Source of the DNA: JACOTV01 sp964445135
GTDB taxonomy: Bacteria > Patescibacteriota > Microgenomatia > UBA1406 > GWC2-37-13
DNA: 64,000 nucleotides
Reading direction: 5' to 3'
Assembly: GCA_964445135.1 (NCBI GenBank)
Contig: CAYUJW010000001.1
Coordinates: forward strand, 9,298-73,297
The notes under the pieces were generated by a model, which saw only the letters and a program-made list of their open reading frames with translations, made no database searches and was not told the origin of the DNA. The position numbers were made by a program, and so were the translations under genes. This document shows positions 44,519 through 52,929 of this stretch, one piece after another. Every line of letters starts with the position of its first letter. Positions within the stretch are counted from its first letter, which is position 1.

Positions 44519-45583
44519 ATGTTGGTGCAGGCGATCATGATATTCTTTTCTACGGCAATCATATCTGCCCTGCTCACCTGGCCAACCATACACTTGGCGC
44601 GCTATTTTAATATAGTGACTGACAAAAATCGTCGCAATCACCCAGCGCATACTCATCGCGGCATCATACCTCGTGCAGGTGGCCTCCCAATAATTGCCGC
44701 AATCGCAATTGGCTGCTTGTTATTTGTGCCACTGAATCAAATTATATTTGGCATACTCTTGTCATCGATGTTGCTGGTAATTGTCGGCTTGGCTGACGAT
44801 TATTATGATATTTCCCCATATGTCCGCTTCTTTGCAAATATTGTTATTTCATTTTTGGTCGTTGGATTTGGCTTAGGTATTCCGTATATCTCAAATCCAT
44901 TTGGTGGCACAATTGAGCTTGATAAATGGACAATAATTATCACATTTTTAGGGCGACATGACTACTTAGTAGTCGGCAATCTGCTGGCAATTATTTGGCT
45001 TACCTGGACCACAAATATGGTTAATTGGAGCAAAGGTGTGGACGGACAACTTCCTGGTTTTGTGAGCGTCACCGCATTTTTCCTTGGCCTTCTTGCCCTT
45101 CGATTTTCTGCACACGACATTCCCTCACATGCGGTGGCAACACTTTCATTTATCGTCTCTGGAGCATATGCTGGATTTTTACCATTCAACTTTTACCCAC
45201 AAAAAATCATGCCTGGATATGGAGGGGGAGGATTGGCCGGATTTATGCTTGGGATACTCGCGCTTCTTTCATTTGGTAAAATAGGAACTGCGCTGCTTAT
45301 TTTGGCAGTTCCCATGATGGATGCGGTGTACACCATTATCCGAAGACTCAAGAATAAGCAATCACCGTTTCGTGCTGACTGGGGACATTTTCATCATCGG
45401 CTGCTTGAGATTGGATGGGGAAGACGACGTATCGCAGTATTTTACTGGACCATCTCGGCAATTCTTGGCTTTGCAAGCTTGTTTCTTGTGGGTAATGAAA
45501 AACTTATTGCATTTGCCACGATCGCCACAGTACTTTTGGTGTTTATCGTCTTCATCAATCACATCAAAAAACCGAGTCAGTAA
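44519..45583 (+). CDS. undecaprenyl-phosphate sugar-1-phosphate transferase (WecA/TagO/MraY superfamily)
   Basis: A 354-residue polytopic enzyme that links a sugar phosphate to the lipid carrier to start glycan synthesis. It has about ten membrane helices, the GLADDYYDISP motif (aspartates at about 94), NMVNWSKGVDGQ, and the cytoplasmic DWGHFHHRLLEIGWG motif that sets WecA/TagO-type enzymes apart from MraY. The exact sugar is not clear. A short hairpin follows the stop codon. Confidence 0.92.
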   Translation: MLVQAIMIFFSTAIISALLTWPTIHLARYFNIVTDKNRRNHPAHTHRGIIPRAGGLPIIAAIAIGCLLFVPLNQIIFGILLSSMLLVIVGLADDYYDISPYVRFFANIVISFLVVGFGLGIPYISNPFGGTIELDKWTIIITFLGRHDYLVVGNLLAIIWLTWTTNMVNWSKGVDGQLPGFVSVTAFFLGLLALRFSAHDIPSHAVATLSFIVSGAYAGFLPFNFYPQKIMPGYGGGGLAGFMLGILALLSFGKIGTALLILAVPMMDAVYTIIRRLKNKQSPFRADWGHFHHRLLEIGWGRRRIAVFYWTISAILGFASLFLVGNEKLIAFATIATVLLVFIVFINHIKKPSQ

Positions 45584-45595
45584 ATGGTAAATGGT

Positions 45596-45615
45596 GTCAG
45601 GGCAGTTTACCTGAC
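45596..45615. terminator. short hairpin after wecA-like gene
   Basis: GTCAGG (45596-45601) pairs with CCTGAC (45610-45615) over an 8-nt loop, 13 nt after the stop codon. There is no U-run; termination is uncertain. TTTAC/GTAAA repeat units surround it. Confidence 0.35.
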
Positions 45616-45671
45616 CCATACGTTACTCACTTACTATTTACTAATTTCTATTTACCACGCTTGTCTTTAAC

Positions 45672-46901
45672 ATGAAATATTTTATTCAAACATTCGGGTG
45701 TGCGCAAAACGTCGCAGACTCAGAGCGTATTACCGCGGCATTTGAAGGCCGCGGCATGACTGCGGCCACATCATATGAAGACACAAACTACGTCATCATC
45801 AACACCTGTATGGTGCGCGAGTCTGCTGAAAACCGCGTGTATGGCTTGGTAAACAACCTCAAGCTCATAAAGGAGCGAAAAACTGCAGAAGGTGAGCTCT
45901 ACAAAATTATTATCACCGGCTGCATGGTGGGGCTGGCGTTTCGCGACTCAAGCGGTGTTTTTTTGGCCAAAATCAGAAAAGCGATGCCTGCGGCCGATGA
46001 ATTTATGCCAATTGAAGAAGTCGGTTTTGACATCCCAAGCATTCGTCAAAACGATTCTCATGCATGGGTACCCATTTCAAATGGATGTAATAACTTCTGC
46101 ACTTTCTGCGTAGTTCCCTATACTCGCGGGCGTGAGGTAAGCCGCCCATTTCACGATGTGATCTCTGAGTGTCAGCAACTCGTCAACGAAGGATATAAAA
46201 GCCTAACGCTGCTTGGACAAAACGTAAACTCATACGGATCTGATTTGCTACTTGGAGATGAAAACATTCAATCACAGCGCGATCTAGAAAAAACATATTT
46301 TGACACCAACTCAACGCTCGCCAATCCACGAGTCAAGATTGAGTTTAAGATAAACGGAAAGCCGATTGAACCGGTGTATGTGAAACATTTGGGACGCTAT
46401 CGTATTCCCACACTCTTTCCTTATTTATTGGAGGCAGTTGCACAAATGGGTTTTGAAAAAGTCGATTTTTACTCAAGCAATCCCTGGGATATGACTGATC
46501 AATTGATTGATGTGATTGCCAAGTATCCAAACATCACTCGCACCATCCACATGCCGGTGCAATCGGGAGATGATGCGGTACTCAAGCGTATGAACAGGTG
46601 GTACACCCAAGAGCAGTATCTTGAAATTATCCAAAAATATAAAGATCGTGTGCCCGGTGTGTCATTTACCACCGATATCATTGTTGGCTTTCCAGGCGAG
46701 ACCGATGCTGAATTTGCTAATACTATCGCTTTGTGTGAGAAAGTGGGATATGAAAAAGCATATCTTGCCATGTACAGCACGCGCCCAGCAACTGCCGCCA
46801 CTAAAATTCTAACAGACGATGTCCCCCATCCAGTTAAAAAAGAACGTTGGCAAAGGCTAGATCGCCTCATCAATTCCAGACACTATGAACAGGGGAAGTA
46901 A
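45672..46901 (+). CDS. miaB: MiaB-like methylthiotransferase lacking the TRAM domain
   Basis: Radical SAM enzyme that methylthiolates tRNA A37. The 409-residue protein has the N-terminal UPF0004 domain with three cysteines (FGCAQN, NTCMVRE, TGCMVG) for the auxiliary cluster, the radical SAM CxxxCxxC in CNNFCTFC at about 139, and LLGQNVNSYG. Two oddities: an extra stretch of about 55 residues after NVNSYG, and an end right after the SAM barrel (VKKERWQRLDRLINS) with no C-terminal TRAM domain. Repeat-rich DNA begins directly after the stop. Confidence 0.88.
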   Translation: MKYFIQTFGCAQNVADSERITAAFEGRGMTAATSYEDTNYVIINTCMVRESAENRVYGLVNNLKLIKERKTAEGELYKIIITGCMVGLAFRDSSGVFLAKIRKAMPAADEFMPIEEVGFDIPSIRQNDSHAWVPISNGCNNFCTFCVVPYTRGREVSRPFHDVISECQQLVNEGYKSLTLLGQNVNSYGSDLLLGDENIQSQRDLEKTYFDTNSTLANPRVKIEFKINGKPIEPVYVKHLGRYRIPTLFPYLLEAVAQMGFEKVDFYSSNPWDMTDQLIDVIAKYPNITRTIHMPVQSGDDAVLKRMNRWYTQEQYLEIIQKYKDRVPGVSFTTDIIVGFPGETDAEFANTIALCEKVGYEKAYLAMYSTRPATAATKILTDDVPHPVKKERWQRLDRLINSRHYEQGK

Positions 46902-46904
46902 GAA

Positions 46905-46936
46905 ATGCGTAAATAGGTAAATGTGAAAATCACAAC
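46905..46936. repeat. AT-rich GTAAAT repeat after miaB-like gene
   Basis: A GTAAAT/AAATGCG tract resembling those flanking the four-helix-bundle gene at 600-640 and 993-1034. Confidence 0.4.
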
Positions 46937-47008
46937 AACTATCAACTATCCCTCCTTCGCAGATGCTTCGGCGGGCAGGCAACTATCAACATGTCAACTA
47001 TCAACTAA
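46937..47008. repeat. 72-bp intergenic direct repeat, copy 2
   Basis: Identical by eye to 41082-41153 over all 72 bases. Here it ends 5 nt before the TATAAT box of rfbB, mirroring the first copy. Confidence 0.95.
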
Positions 47009-47013
47009 TTAAG

Positions 47014-47019
47014 TATAAT
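47014..47019 (+). promoter_or_regulatory. -10 box (TATAAT) of rfbB, leaderless layout
   Basis: A perfect TATAAT 8 nt before the ATG at 47028, placed directly after the 72-bp repeat exactly as at the 41173 gene. Confidence 0.65.
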
Positions 47020-47027
47020 AGTTCCAT

Positions 47028-48041
47028 ATGAAACTTCTCGTCACAGGCGGCGCCGGATTCATCGGCTCAAACTTCATCCACTATTGGCTTAGCCATCACC
47101 CTGAGGACGATATAGTAAATGTTGATGCGCTCACCTATGCCGGCAACATGGAAAACCTGAAAGACGTCAAAGAGAATCCGCATCACACATTTGTAAAGGC
47201 AAATATTTGCGATCTTTCGAAGATGAGCGAACTTATGAAAGGGGTCGATACCGTTGTGCATTTTGCAGCAGAAAGTCACGTAGATCGCTCCATTCTTGAC
47301 CCTTCCATTTTTGTAAAAACGAATGTACTTGGCACTCAAGTACTTCTTGAAGCGGCTTTGAAAAATGAAGTAAAACGATTTCATCATATCTCAACTGACG
47401 AAGTATTTGGAGCGCTTGAGCTTGGAAGTCAAGAAAAGTTTTCAGAAGAGACACCATATGATCCACACAGCCCATATTCTGCCTCCAAAGCCGGCTCAGA
47501 CCACTTAGTTCGCGCCTATTATGACACATATGGATTACCAATAACGATCAGTAACTGTGCCAATAACTTCGGCCCCTATCATTTTCCTGAAAAATTCATA
47601 CCGCTTGCCATAACCAACATCATGGATGGTAAAAAAGTGCCGGTATATGGAGACGGGCTCTATGTGCGTGATTGGCTCTATGTAGAAGATCACTGTAGCG
47701 CAATTGAGGCAATGCTTGAGAAAGGGAAAATTGGGCAAACATACTGCGTGGGAAGCATGACACAGGATGTGTCAAATATCGATATTGTCAAAAAAATATG
47801 TGAACTCATGCACGTTGATGCCCAAGAAACGATTGAATACGTGAAAGATCGCCCCGGACATGATCGCCGATACGCAATTGACTTTAGTAAAATTCAGCGT
47901 GAGCTTGGCTGGAATCCTGCACACACCTTTGAAACCGCGCTTCAAACAACCATTGATTGGTACCGTGAAAATGAGTCCTGGTGGAAACACATAAAATCCG
48001 GAGAGTATCAGTCGTATTACCAACAACAGTACGAACAATAA
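47028..48041 (+). CDS. rfbB: dTDP-glucose 4,6-dehydratase
   Basis: Makes dTDP-4-keto-6-deoxyglucose, the branch point to dTDP-rhamnose and other deoxy sugars. The 337-residue extended SDR has GGAGFIGSNF, VDALTYAGNMENL, the STDEVFGAL segment with catalytic Asp-Glu, YSASKAGSDH (Tyr-x3-Lys) and GDGLYVRDWLYVEDH. It is followed 12 nt later by rfbD-like. rfbA and rfbC are not in the window. Confidence 0.96.
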   Translation: MKLLVTGGAGFIGSNFIHYWLSHHPEDDIVNVDALTYAGNMENLKDVKENPHHTFVKANICDLSKMSELMKGVDTVVHFAAESHVDRSILDPSIFVKTNVLGTQVLLEAALKNEVKRFHHISTDEVFGALELGSQEKFSEETPYDPHSPYSASKAGSDHLVRAYYDTYGLPITISNCANNFGPYHFPEKFIPLAITNIMDGKKVPVYGDGLYVRDWLYVEDHCSAIEAMLEKGKIGQTYCVGSMTQDVSNIDIVKKICELMHVDAQETIEYVKDRPGHDRRYAIDFSKIQRELGWNPAHTFETALQTTIDWYRENESWWKHIKSGEYQSYYQQQYEQ

Positions 48042-48053
48042 CGGCATCAACCT

Positions 48054-48896
48054 ATGAATATTGCACTCACCGGCGCACGTGGCTTGGTTGGCTCACGCGT
48101 CGCGGAAATTCTGAACGAAAAAGGCCATCATTGCATCCCGCTCACGAGTGAGGATCTTGATATAACAAATGCCGAATCTGTACAATCATGTTTTGCCACA
48201 CTTGATGCCGAGCTTGTTATTCACCTGGCAGCATACACAAATGTAGACGGAGCTGAGCTTGAACCTGAAAAAGCGCGCCTCATAAATGTTGAGGGTACAC
48301 GACACGTGTATGATGCGGCGACACGTCGCGGAATGAAATATATCCAAATTTCCACTGATTTTGTCTTCGATGGAACACGTCCACCGTATGATGAAAATTC
48401 CACCCCACACCCGCAAGGCGTCTATGCAAAAACCAAATGGGAAGCGGAACAATATCTTTTTTCCAAGGCCGACAACTATCAACTCCCCCCAAACGCGATG
48501 ATTGTACGCATCACCTATCCGTATCGTCTTGATGATTTTGCCAAAAAAGATTTCGTTCGCACGATCAAATCACTCCTTGAAAAGGGAACGTCAATTGGTG
48601 GAATTACCGATAGCCTTATCACCCCGACTTGGATAGATGATATTGCACATGCGCTCGACCACCTTGTCACTCATTTCAAAAATGATGTGTACCATGTTGT
48701 TGGGAGCGAAGCATTATCCCCGCATGATGTTTTTCAACTTATTGCCAAAAAGTGGCGCCTTGATCCTTCGCTTATTACCCCTGTCACATTTGATACATAT
48801 TTTGCTGGCAAAGCCCCCCGGCCAAAATTGGGACACACTACCTCCATTCACAACGACTTTTATCCTATGCATTCAATCCGTCAGATATTGCAATAG
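48054..48896 (+). CDS. rfbD: dTDP-4-dehydrorhamnose reductase-like protein
   Basis: A 280-residue RmlD-type SDR expected to reduce dTDP-4-keto-rhamnose to dTDP-rhamnose. It has GARGLVGSRV, LTSEDLDITNAESV, HLAAYTNVDGAELEPEKARLIN, STDFVFDGTRPPYDE and YAKTKWEAE (Tyr-x3-Lys). Placement after rfbB supports the role, although no rfbC epimerase is adjacent. Confidence 0.88.
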   Translation: MNIALTGARGLVGSRVAEILNEKGHHCIPLTSEDLDITNAESVQSCFATLDAELVIHLAAYTNVDGAELEPEKARLINVEGTRHVYDAATRRGMKYIQISTDFVFDGTRPPYDENSTPHPQGVYAKTKWEAEQYLFSKADNYQLPPNAMIVRITYPYRLDDFAKKDFVRTIKSLLEKGTSIGGITDSLITPTWIDDIAHALDHLVTHFKNDVYHVVGSEALSPHDVFQLIAKKWRLDPSLITPVTFDTYFAGKAPRPKLGHTTSIHNDFYPMHSIRQILQ

Positions 48897-48964
48897 CCAT
48901 CCTATTGATACGGTAATTTTTCCTGTTGCATCAATCATTGACAGTATTATAATTGCAGTTATCT

Positions 48965-50542
48965 ATGGGGACAGAGCACGCAGCACATATGAAAGAAATG
49001 AAGGACGTGGGGCCCGAACACTTTACTCATGAAGTGAAAGCTTTTGTAACACGTCGAACAGAATTGCTTTTACACCGTGGCCTGCCCATTACAGAGCTTG
49101 CACGAGAAAGTGATTTTCTCCAAGAGTTCTACGACAGCTTTCTTCAGGAACGACATGCTCGCTCAGTTGAGCTCAATTCCACAGCGATTAAAGAAGCAAA
49201 TCAAACAATCCTTGACCTGTTTGGAAGTAAGCTTGGTATTGTTTCTTGTATGGACGGACGTATGCCGCTTACCGCACTATTTGGATTTCCCATGCAGGCG
49301 GTTCGCGCTATGAGACTTCCTGGCGGAGACTTGGGGGGCTTTAAACGCAACTTATCAACAGGCAGTCTGGAACCCGATTCGGAGGCGCTTTTTACCCAGC
49401 TTACCCGACATCAGGAAAGCAATGGGTCTGCCACAAAATTTGAAGTATTAAACTCACATGTTGGGTGCGCAGCTCGAGGACGCACTGAAAGCAGCTTTGG
49501 TCACGAACCCAAAGACGGCGGCCTGAATGCAGACATACGCTCAAAAAATGAAATTGGAGGCGCCATCAAAGAGCACTATGGAATGGTGCCAATACTCATG
49601 GCTACTGACCCAAATACTGGATATGCATATATGGGGTTGGGGAAGGATGAGCTGCTTGCACAACATCATACCTATGACGAGCCAGTCCGACGTGAGCTTG
49701 CGGCAGCTGGCCGAATCATCTCAACAGAAGACCTAGCAAAAACTCATGCACCATCGTTTGAAGAAATCACCGGGGACTGGAATGTTGACTGGGAGCATGC
49801 GTATGCTGACACCGCGCTGCAGCTGTGGAAAAATATCAAATCGATGGCGGAAAGTCCGGTACTCTCAGATATCATTGCGCTTGTTCGAAAATCTTACCCA
49901 CATCGAAAATATTCAGACGATGAAGTACGCACACGATCTCTGCTATTATTGTCAAACTCATACCTTGGCTGGATGTACGAAAAAAACGGCGGTCACCCTT
50001 ATACACGACATGTAGAAAAATGCGTGGTGGTTGACTTTAAAAACAAAGGTCCATTTGCTAAAAATACGGCATTTGTGGTGGCACCGGTTCAAAATGTCTT
50101 GGATGACAATGTTGCGCTGGCACAAGGCATTGTGCGCTCAAATCGTAGTGGTGGCGCTTTTATTGATGAGTCAAACACCTATCCCGATGCGGCCGCATTT
50201 GCGCAGGCACCAGTTCCTGTTATTGTAAAATGCGAAGTGCCGTTTGACAGCTCACATGAAGTGTGGAAAACACTCAACAAGCTTGATCTTTCTGGGATTA
50301 AAAATGACTGGCTTGATGACAAGGAAGTATTTATGAAAGCAGTACGAACTCAGATCAACCACCTGCCAGGCATGTATATTGACGATGCACTTGAAGCGAT
50401 TTCTGGGCTATGGGAAAGCCTCTCACACATCTATACGGGTAGCGCTACGCAGACCTTGGCAGACCGTGGCGGAATTGCAGTTTTGCCGATACTCGTCAGT
50501 AATGATCGCATGCCTCAAACAATCCTTCAGCTAGTCGCCTAA
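48965..50542 (+). CDS. hypothetical protein with beta-carbonic-anhydrase-like metal motifs
   Basis: About 525 residues, soluble, no signal peptide. I prefer the ATG at 48965 over a TTG four codons earlier that overlaps a TATAAT box (48948-48953). In the first third, VSCMDGRMP (Cys95, Asp97, Arg99) followed 70 residues later by NSHVGCAARG (His165, Cys168), with RLPGGDLGG between, resembles the zinc-binding Cys-x-Asp-x-Arg and His-x-x-Cys motifs of beta-carbonic anhydrases. The remaining 350 residues match nothing I recognise. It sits between sugar genes; reaction unknown. Confidence 0.7.
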   Translation: MGTEHAAHMKEMKDVGPEHFTHEVKAFVTRRTELLLHRGLPITELARESDFLQEFYDSFLQERHARSVELNSTAIKEANQTILDLFGSKLGIVSCMDGRMPLTALFGFPMQAVRAMRLPGGDLGGFKRNLSTGSLEPDSEALFTQLTRHQESNGSATKFEVLNSHVGCAARGRTESSFGHEPKDGGLNADIRSKNEIGGAIKEHYGMVPILMATDPNTGYAYMGLGKDELLAQHHTYDEPVRRELAAAGRIISTEDLAKTHAPSFEEITGDWNVDWEHAYADTALQLWKNIKSMAESPVLSDIIALVRKSYPHRKYSDDEVRTRSLLLLSNSYLGWMYEKNGGHPYTRHVEKCVVVDFKNKGPFAKNTAFVVAPVQNVLDDNVALAQGIVRSNRSGGAFIDESNTYPDAAAFAQAPVPVIVKCEVPFDSSHEVWKTLNKLDLSGIKNDWLDDKEVFMKAVRTQINHLPGMYIDDALEAISGLWESLSHIYTGSATQTLADRGGIAVLPILVSNDRMPQTILQLVA

Positions 50543-50549
50543 ATTCACA

Positions 50550-50578
50550 TTGAAATGGTGGTTGAACTCAAGTAAGAT
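50550..50578 (+). promoter_or_regulatory. promoter of ugd, leaderless layout
   Basis: TTGAAA (50550-50555), a 17-nt spacer, then TAAGAT (50573-50578) 9 nt before the ATG at 50588. Confidence 0.55.
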
Positions 50579-50587
50579 GTAGACCAT

Positions 50588-51889
50588 ATGACAATAACCG
50601 TTATCGGACATGGATATGTAGGACTCGTTTCAGCATGCGTATTTGCTGATTTTGGAAATAAAGTGTGGGTGATTGGACATACGCCTGAAAAACTTGAAAG
50701 ACTTCGCAATGGAGACCCCATTATCTACGAGCCTGGCCTTGCCGAGATGCTGCAAGAAAACAATAAAGCGGGCCGCCTTATTTTTACCGATCAGTATGAA
50801 CCTGCGATCACTGAATCTGAAATCATCTTCATCACCGTCGGCACACCTCCACAAAAAGATGGAAGCGCTGATTTGAGCGCAGTCTATCATGTTGCCAAAC
50901 AGATCGGCACACACATTGGAGATAAGTTTACTGTTGTCTCATGCAAAAGCACGGTGCCTGTTGGAACGAATTTGGAAGTTGAAAAGATCATCAAAAAAAC
51001 CAATCCAAAAGCAAATATTGCGGTCGCCTCATGTCCCGAGTTTTTACGAGAAGGATCCGCGCTCAGCGACACACTTGTGCCTGATCGCGTTGTTATCGGA
51101 TCAAATAATGCACGTGCCATTGAGAAACTTCTTGAGTTACACAAGCCAATGCCGGGCCGTCGTGTAACTACCAATCTTGCCTCAAGTGAAATGATCAAAT
51201 ATGCATCAAACTCTATGCTTGCAACCAAAATATCATTTGCAAACATGATTTCACTCTACTGCGAACAAACTGGCGCAGATGTTGAAGAGGTGCTTGAAGC
51301 AGTCGGAATGGATAGTCGTATTGGCCGAACGTTTATGTATGCGGGAGTTGGATACGGAGGATCGTGTTTCCCCAAGGATGTTCAGGCATTGGCGGATACC
51401 GGGCGTCGCATGGGCGTTGATACCTCCTTGCTTGATGCAGTCGAGACCATCAATCACTTGGCGCGCGAAACCTTTCTTAAACATGTGCTCAAGCATGTAA
51501 AAGGCAAAAAAATTGGCATTCTTGGCTTAGCATTCAAGCCAGATACTGACGATATCCGCTTTGCTCCATCGGTATATATCATCGAGCAACTTCTCAAAAA
51601 AGGCTATCAAGTCACCGGATATGATATGGCAGCCATGAATAACATTCGCCGCACATTTGGCGATAAAATCACCCTTGTTGATAATGCATATGATGCAGTC
51701 AAAGGAGCAGATGCGGTATTATTTTTGACGGAATGGAATGAGTTTAAGCAGATTGACTTGAAAAAAGTAAAGTCGCTCGTCAAGACTCCTTTGATATTTG
51801 ATGGAAGAAATATGTTTGACCCGGCGGCAGTTGAAAAACTTGGCTTTACTTATTTTGGAGTTGGAAGAGCAAAAACTGCCATTGAATAA
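50588..51889 (+). CDS. ugd: UDP-glucose 6-dehydrogenase
   Basis: Oxidises UDP-glucose to UDP-glucuronate with two NAD+. The 433-residue protein has ITVIGHGYVGLVSACVFADFG-type Rossmann start, FITVGTPPQKDGSADLS, the EFLREGSALSD segment, and the catalytic cysteine in GYGGSCFPKD at about 259; the C-terminal domain has LGLAFKPDTDDIRFAPS. Its product feeds the next gene, a UDP-glucuronate decarboxylase homologue 33 nt on. Confidence 0.96.
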   Translation: MTITVIGHGYVGLVSACVFADFGNKVWVIGHTPEKLERLRNGDPIIYEPGLAEMLQENNKAGRLIFTDQYEPAITESEIIFITVGTPPQKDGSADLSAVYHVAKQIGTHIGDKFTVVSCKSTVPVGTNLEVEKIIKKTNPKANIAVASCPEFLREGSALSDTLVPDRVVIGSNNARAIEKLLELHKPMPGRRVTTNLASSEMIKYASNSMLATKISFANMISLYCEQTGADVEEVLEAVGMDSRIGRTFMYAGVGYGGSCFPKDVQALADTGRRMGVDTSLLDAVETINHLARETFLKHVLKHVKGKKIGILGLAFKPDTDDIRFAPSVYIIEQLLKKGYQVTGYDMAAMNNIRRTFGDKITLVDNAYDAVKGADAVLFLTEWNEFKQIDLKKVKSLVKTPLIFDGRNMFDPAAVEKLGFTYFGVGRAKTAIE

Positions 51890-51922
51890 TATCGATCGTT
51901 AATTAAGAAGCGATAACATTAT

Positions 51923-52864
51923 ATGAATATTCTTATTGCAGGCGGGAGCGGATTTATTGGATCTCATTTGACTCGCCACTTCTTGAATAAGAATGATCAT
52001 GTAACAGTGCTTGACAACTACATAACGGGGAGCAAGCATAATCTTGAAGATGTGACAAAAAATCCACTTCTTACGATCATCAATGCAGACCTAGTGACAC
52101 ATAAATTTGCAAATATCATGTATGACCGGGTTTATCAACTCGCGTCCCCCGCCTCCCCGATCCAATACAAGCGTTATCCCGTCGAAACACTTATGGTCAA
52201 TTCTGTCGGGACAAAAAACCTCCTTGATATGATGGTTAAAACTGGAAGTCGTCGCTTTGCGCTTGCTTCAACATCAGAAGTATACGGCGATCCCTTGGAG
52301 CATCCGCAAAAAGAGTCATACTTCGGAAATGTAAATCCAAACGGTGAACGATCATGTTACGACGAAGGAAAACGGTTTGCAGAAAGCATCACCATGACGT
52401 ATGCTCGCATCCATGGACTCGATGTGCGAATCGCTCGCATTTTCAACACCTACGGACCTTATATGGATGTACTTGATGGGCGCGTGGTGAGCAATTTCAT
52501 TGTTCAAGCTCTTCGAAACGAACCAATAACCATGTTCGGTGACGGTCGCCAAACTCGATCGTTTTGTCACGTCAGCGATATGGTGCGCGCATTTGATCTT
52601 TTGGGCTCAGTTGAAGGTATTGATGGGGAAGTAATTAACCTTGGCAACCCAAATGAGCGAGATATGAACGAGCTCGCAAACACCATCATCTCACTGACCA
52701 AGTCCACATCTTCAATCACCCATCTGCCACAGACGGCTGATGACCCTAAAAAGCGCAAGCCAGATATTTCAAAAGCAAAAAAACTCCTCAACTGGGAACC
52801 AACAGTCGAGCTGAACGATGGGCTTGTTGACACCATCGGCTATTTTGCCCGGCATATTTCGTAA
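51923..52864 (+). CDS. UDP-glucuronate decarboxylase (UDP-xylose synthase)
   Basis: A 313-residue extended SDR. Beside the general GGSGFIGSHLTRHF and YxxxK (CYDEGK), it carries the decarboxylase subgroup marks VYQLASPASPIQYKRYPVET, EVYGDPLEHPQKESYFGNVN and the NPNGERSCYDEGKRFAE stretch. It should convert UDP-glucuronate to UDP-xylose, directly after ugd, forming a two-step route. Confidence 0.9.
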   Translation: MNILIAGGSGFIGSHLTRHFLNKNDHVTVLDNYITGSKHNLEDVTKNPLLTIINADLVTHKFANIMYDRVYQLASPASPIQYKRYPVETLMVNSVGTKNLLDMMVKTGSRRFALASTSEVYGDPLEHPQKESYFGNVNPNGERSCYDEGKRFAESITMTYARIHGLDVRIARIFNTYGPYMDVLDGRVVSNFIVQALRNEPITMFGDGRQTRSFCHVSDMVRAFDLLGSVEGIDGEVINLGNPNERDMNELANTIISLTKSTSSITHLPQTADDPKKRKPDISKAKKLLNWEPTVELNDGLVDTIGYFARHIS

Positions 52865-52929
52865 ATCTTGTACTACAATTAGGCTGACCCAACTGCTTAT
52901 ATTGCACGTACGGTTGACCACCATTATTC

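Noticed and set aside
48475..48486. ACAACTATCAACT inside rfbD as a third copy of the 72-bp repeat
   Set aside because: Only about 12 bases match and they encode normal rfbD residues; chance similarity.
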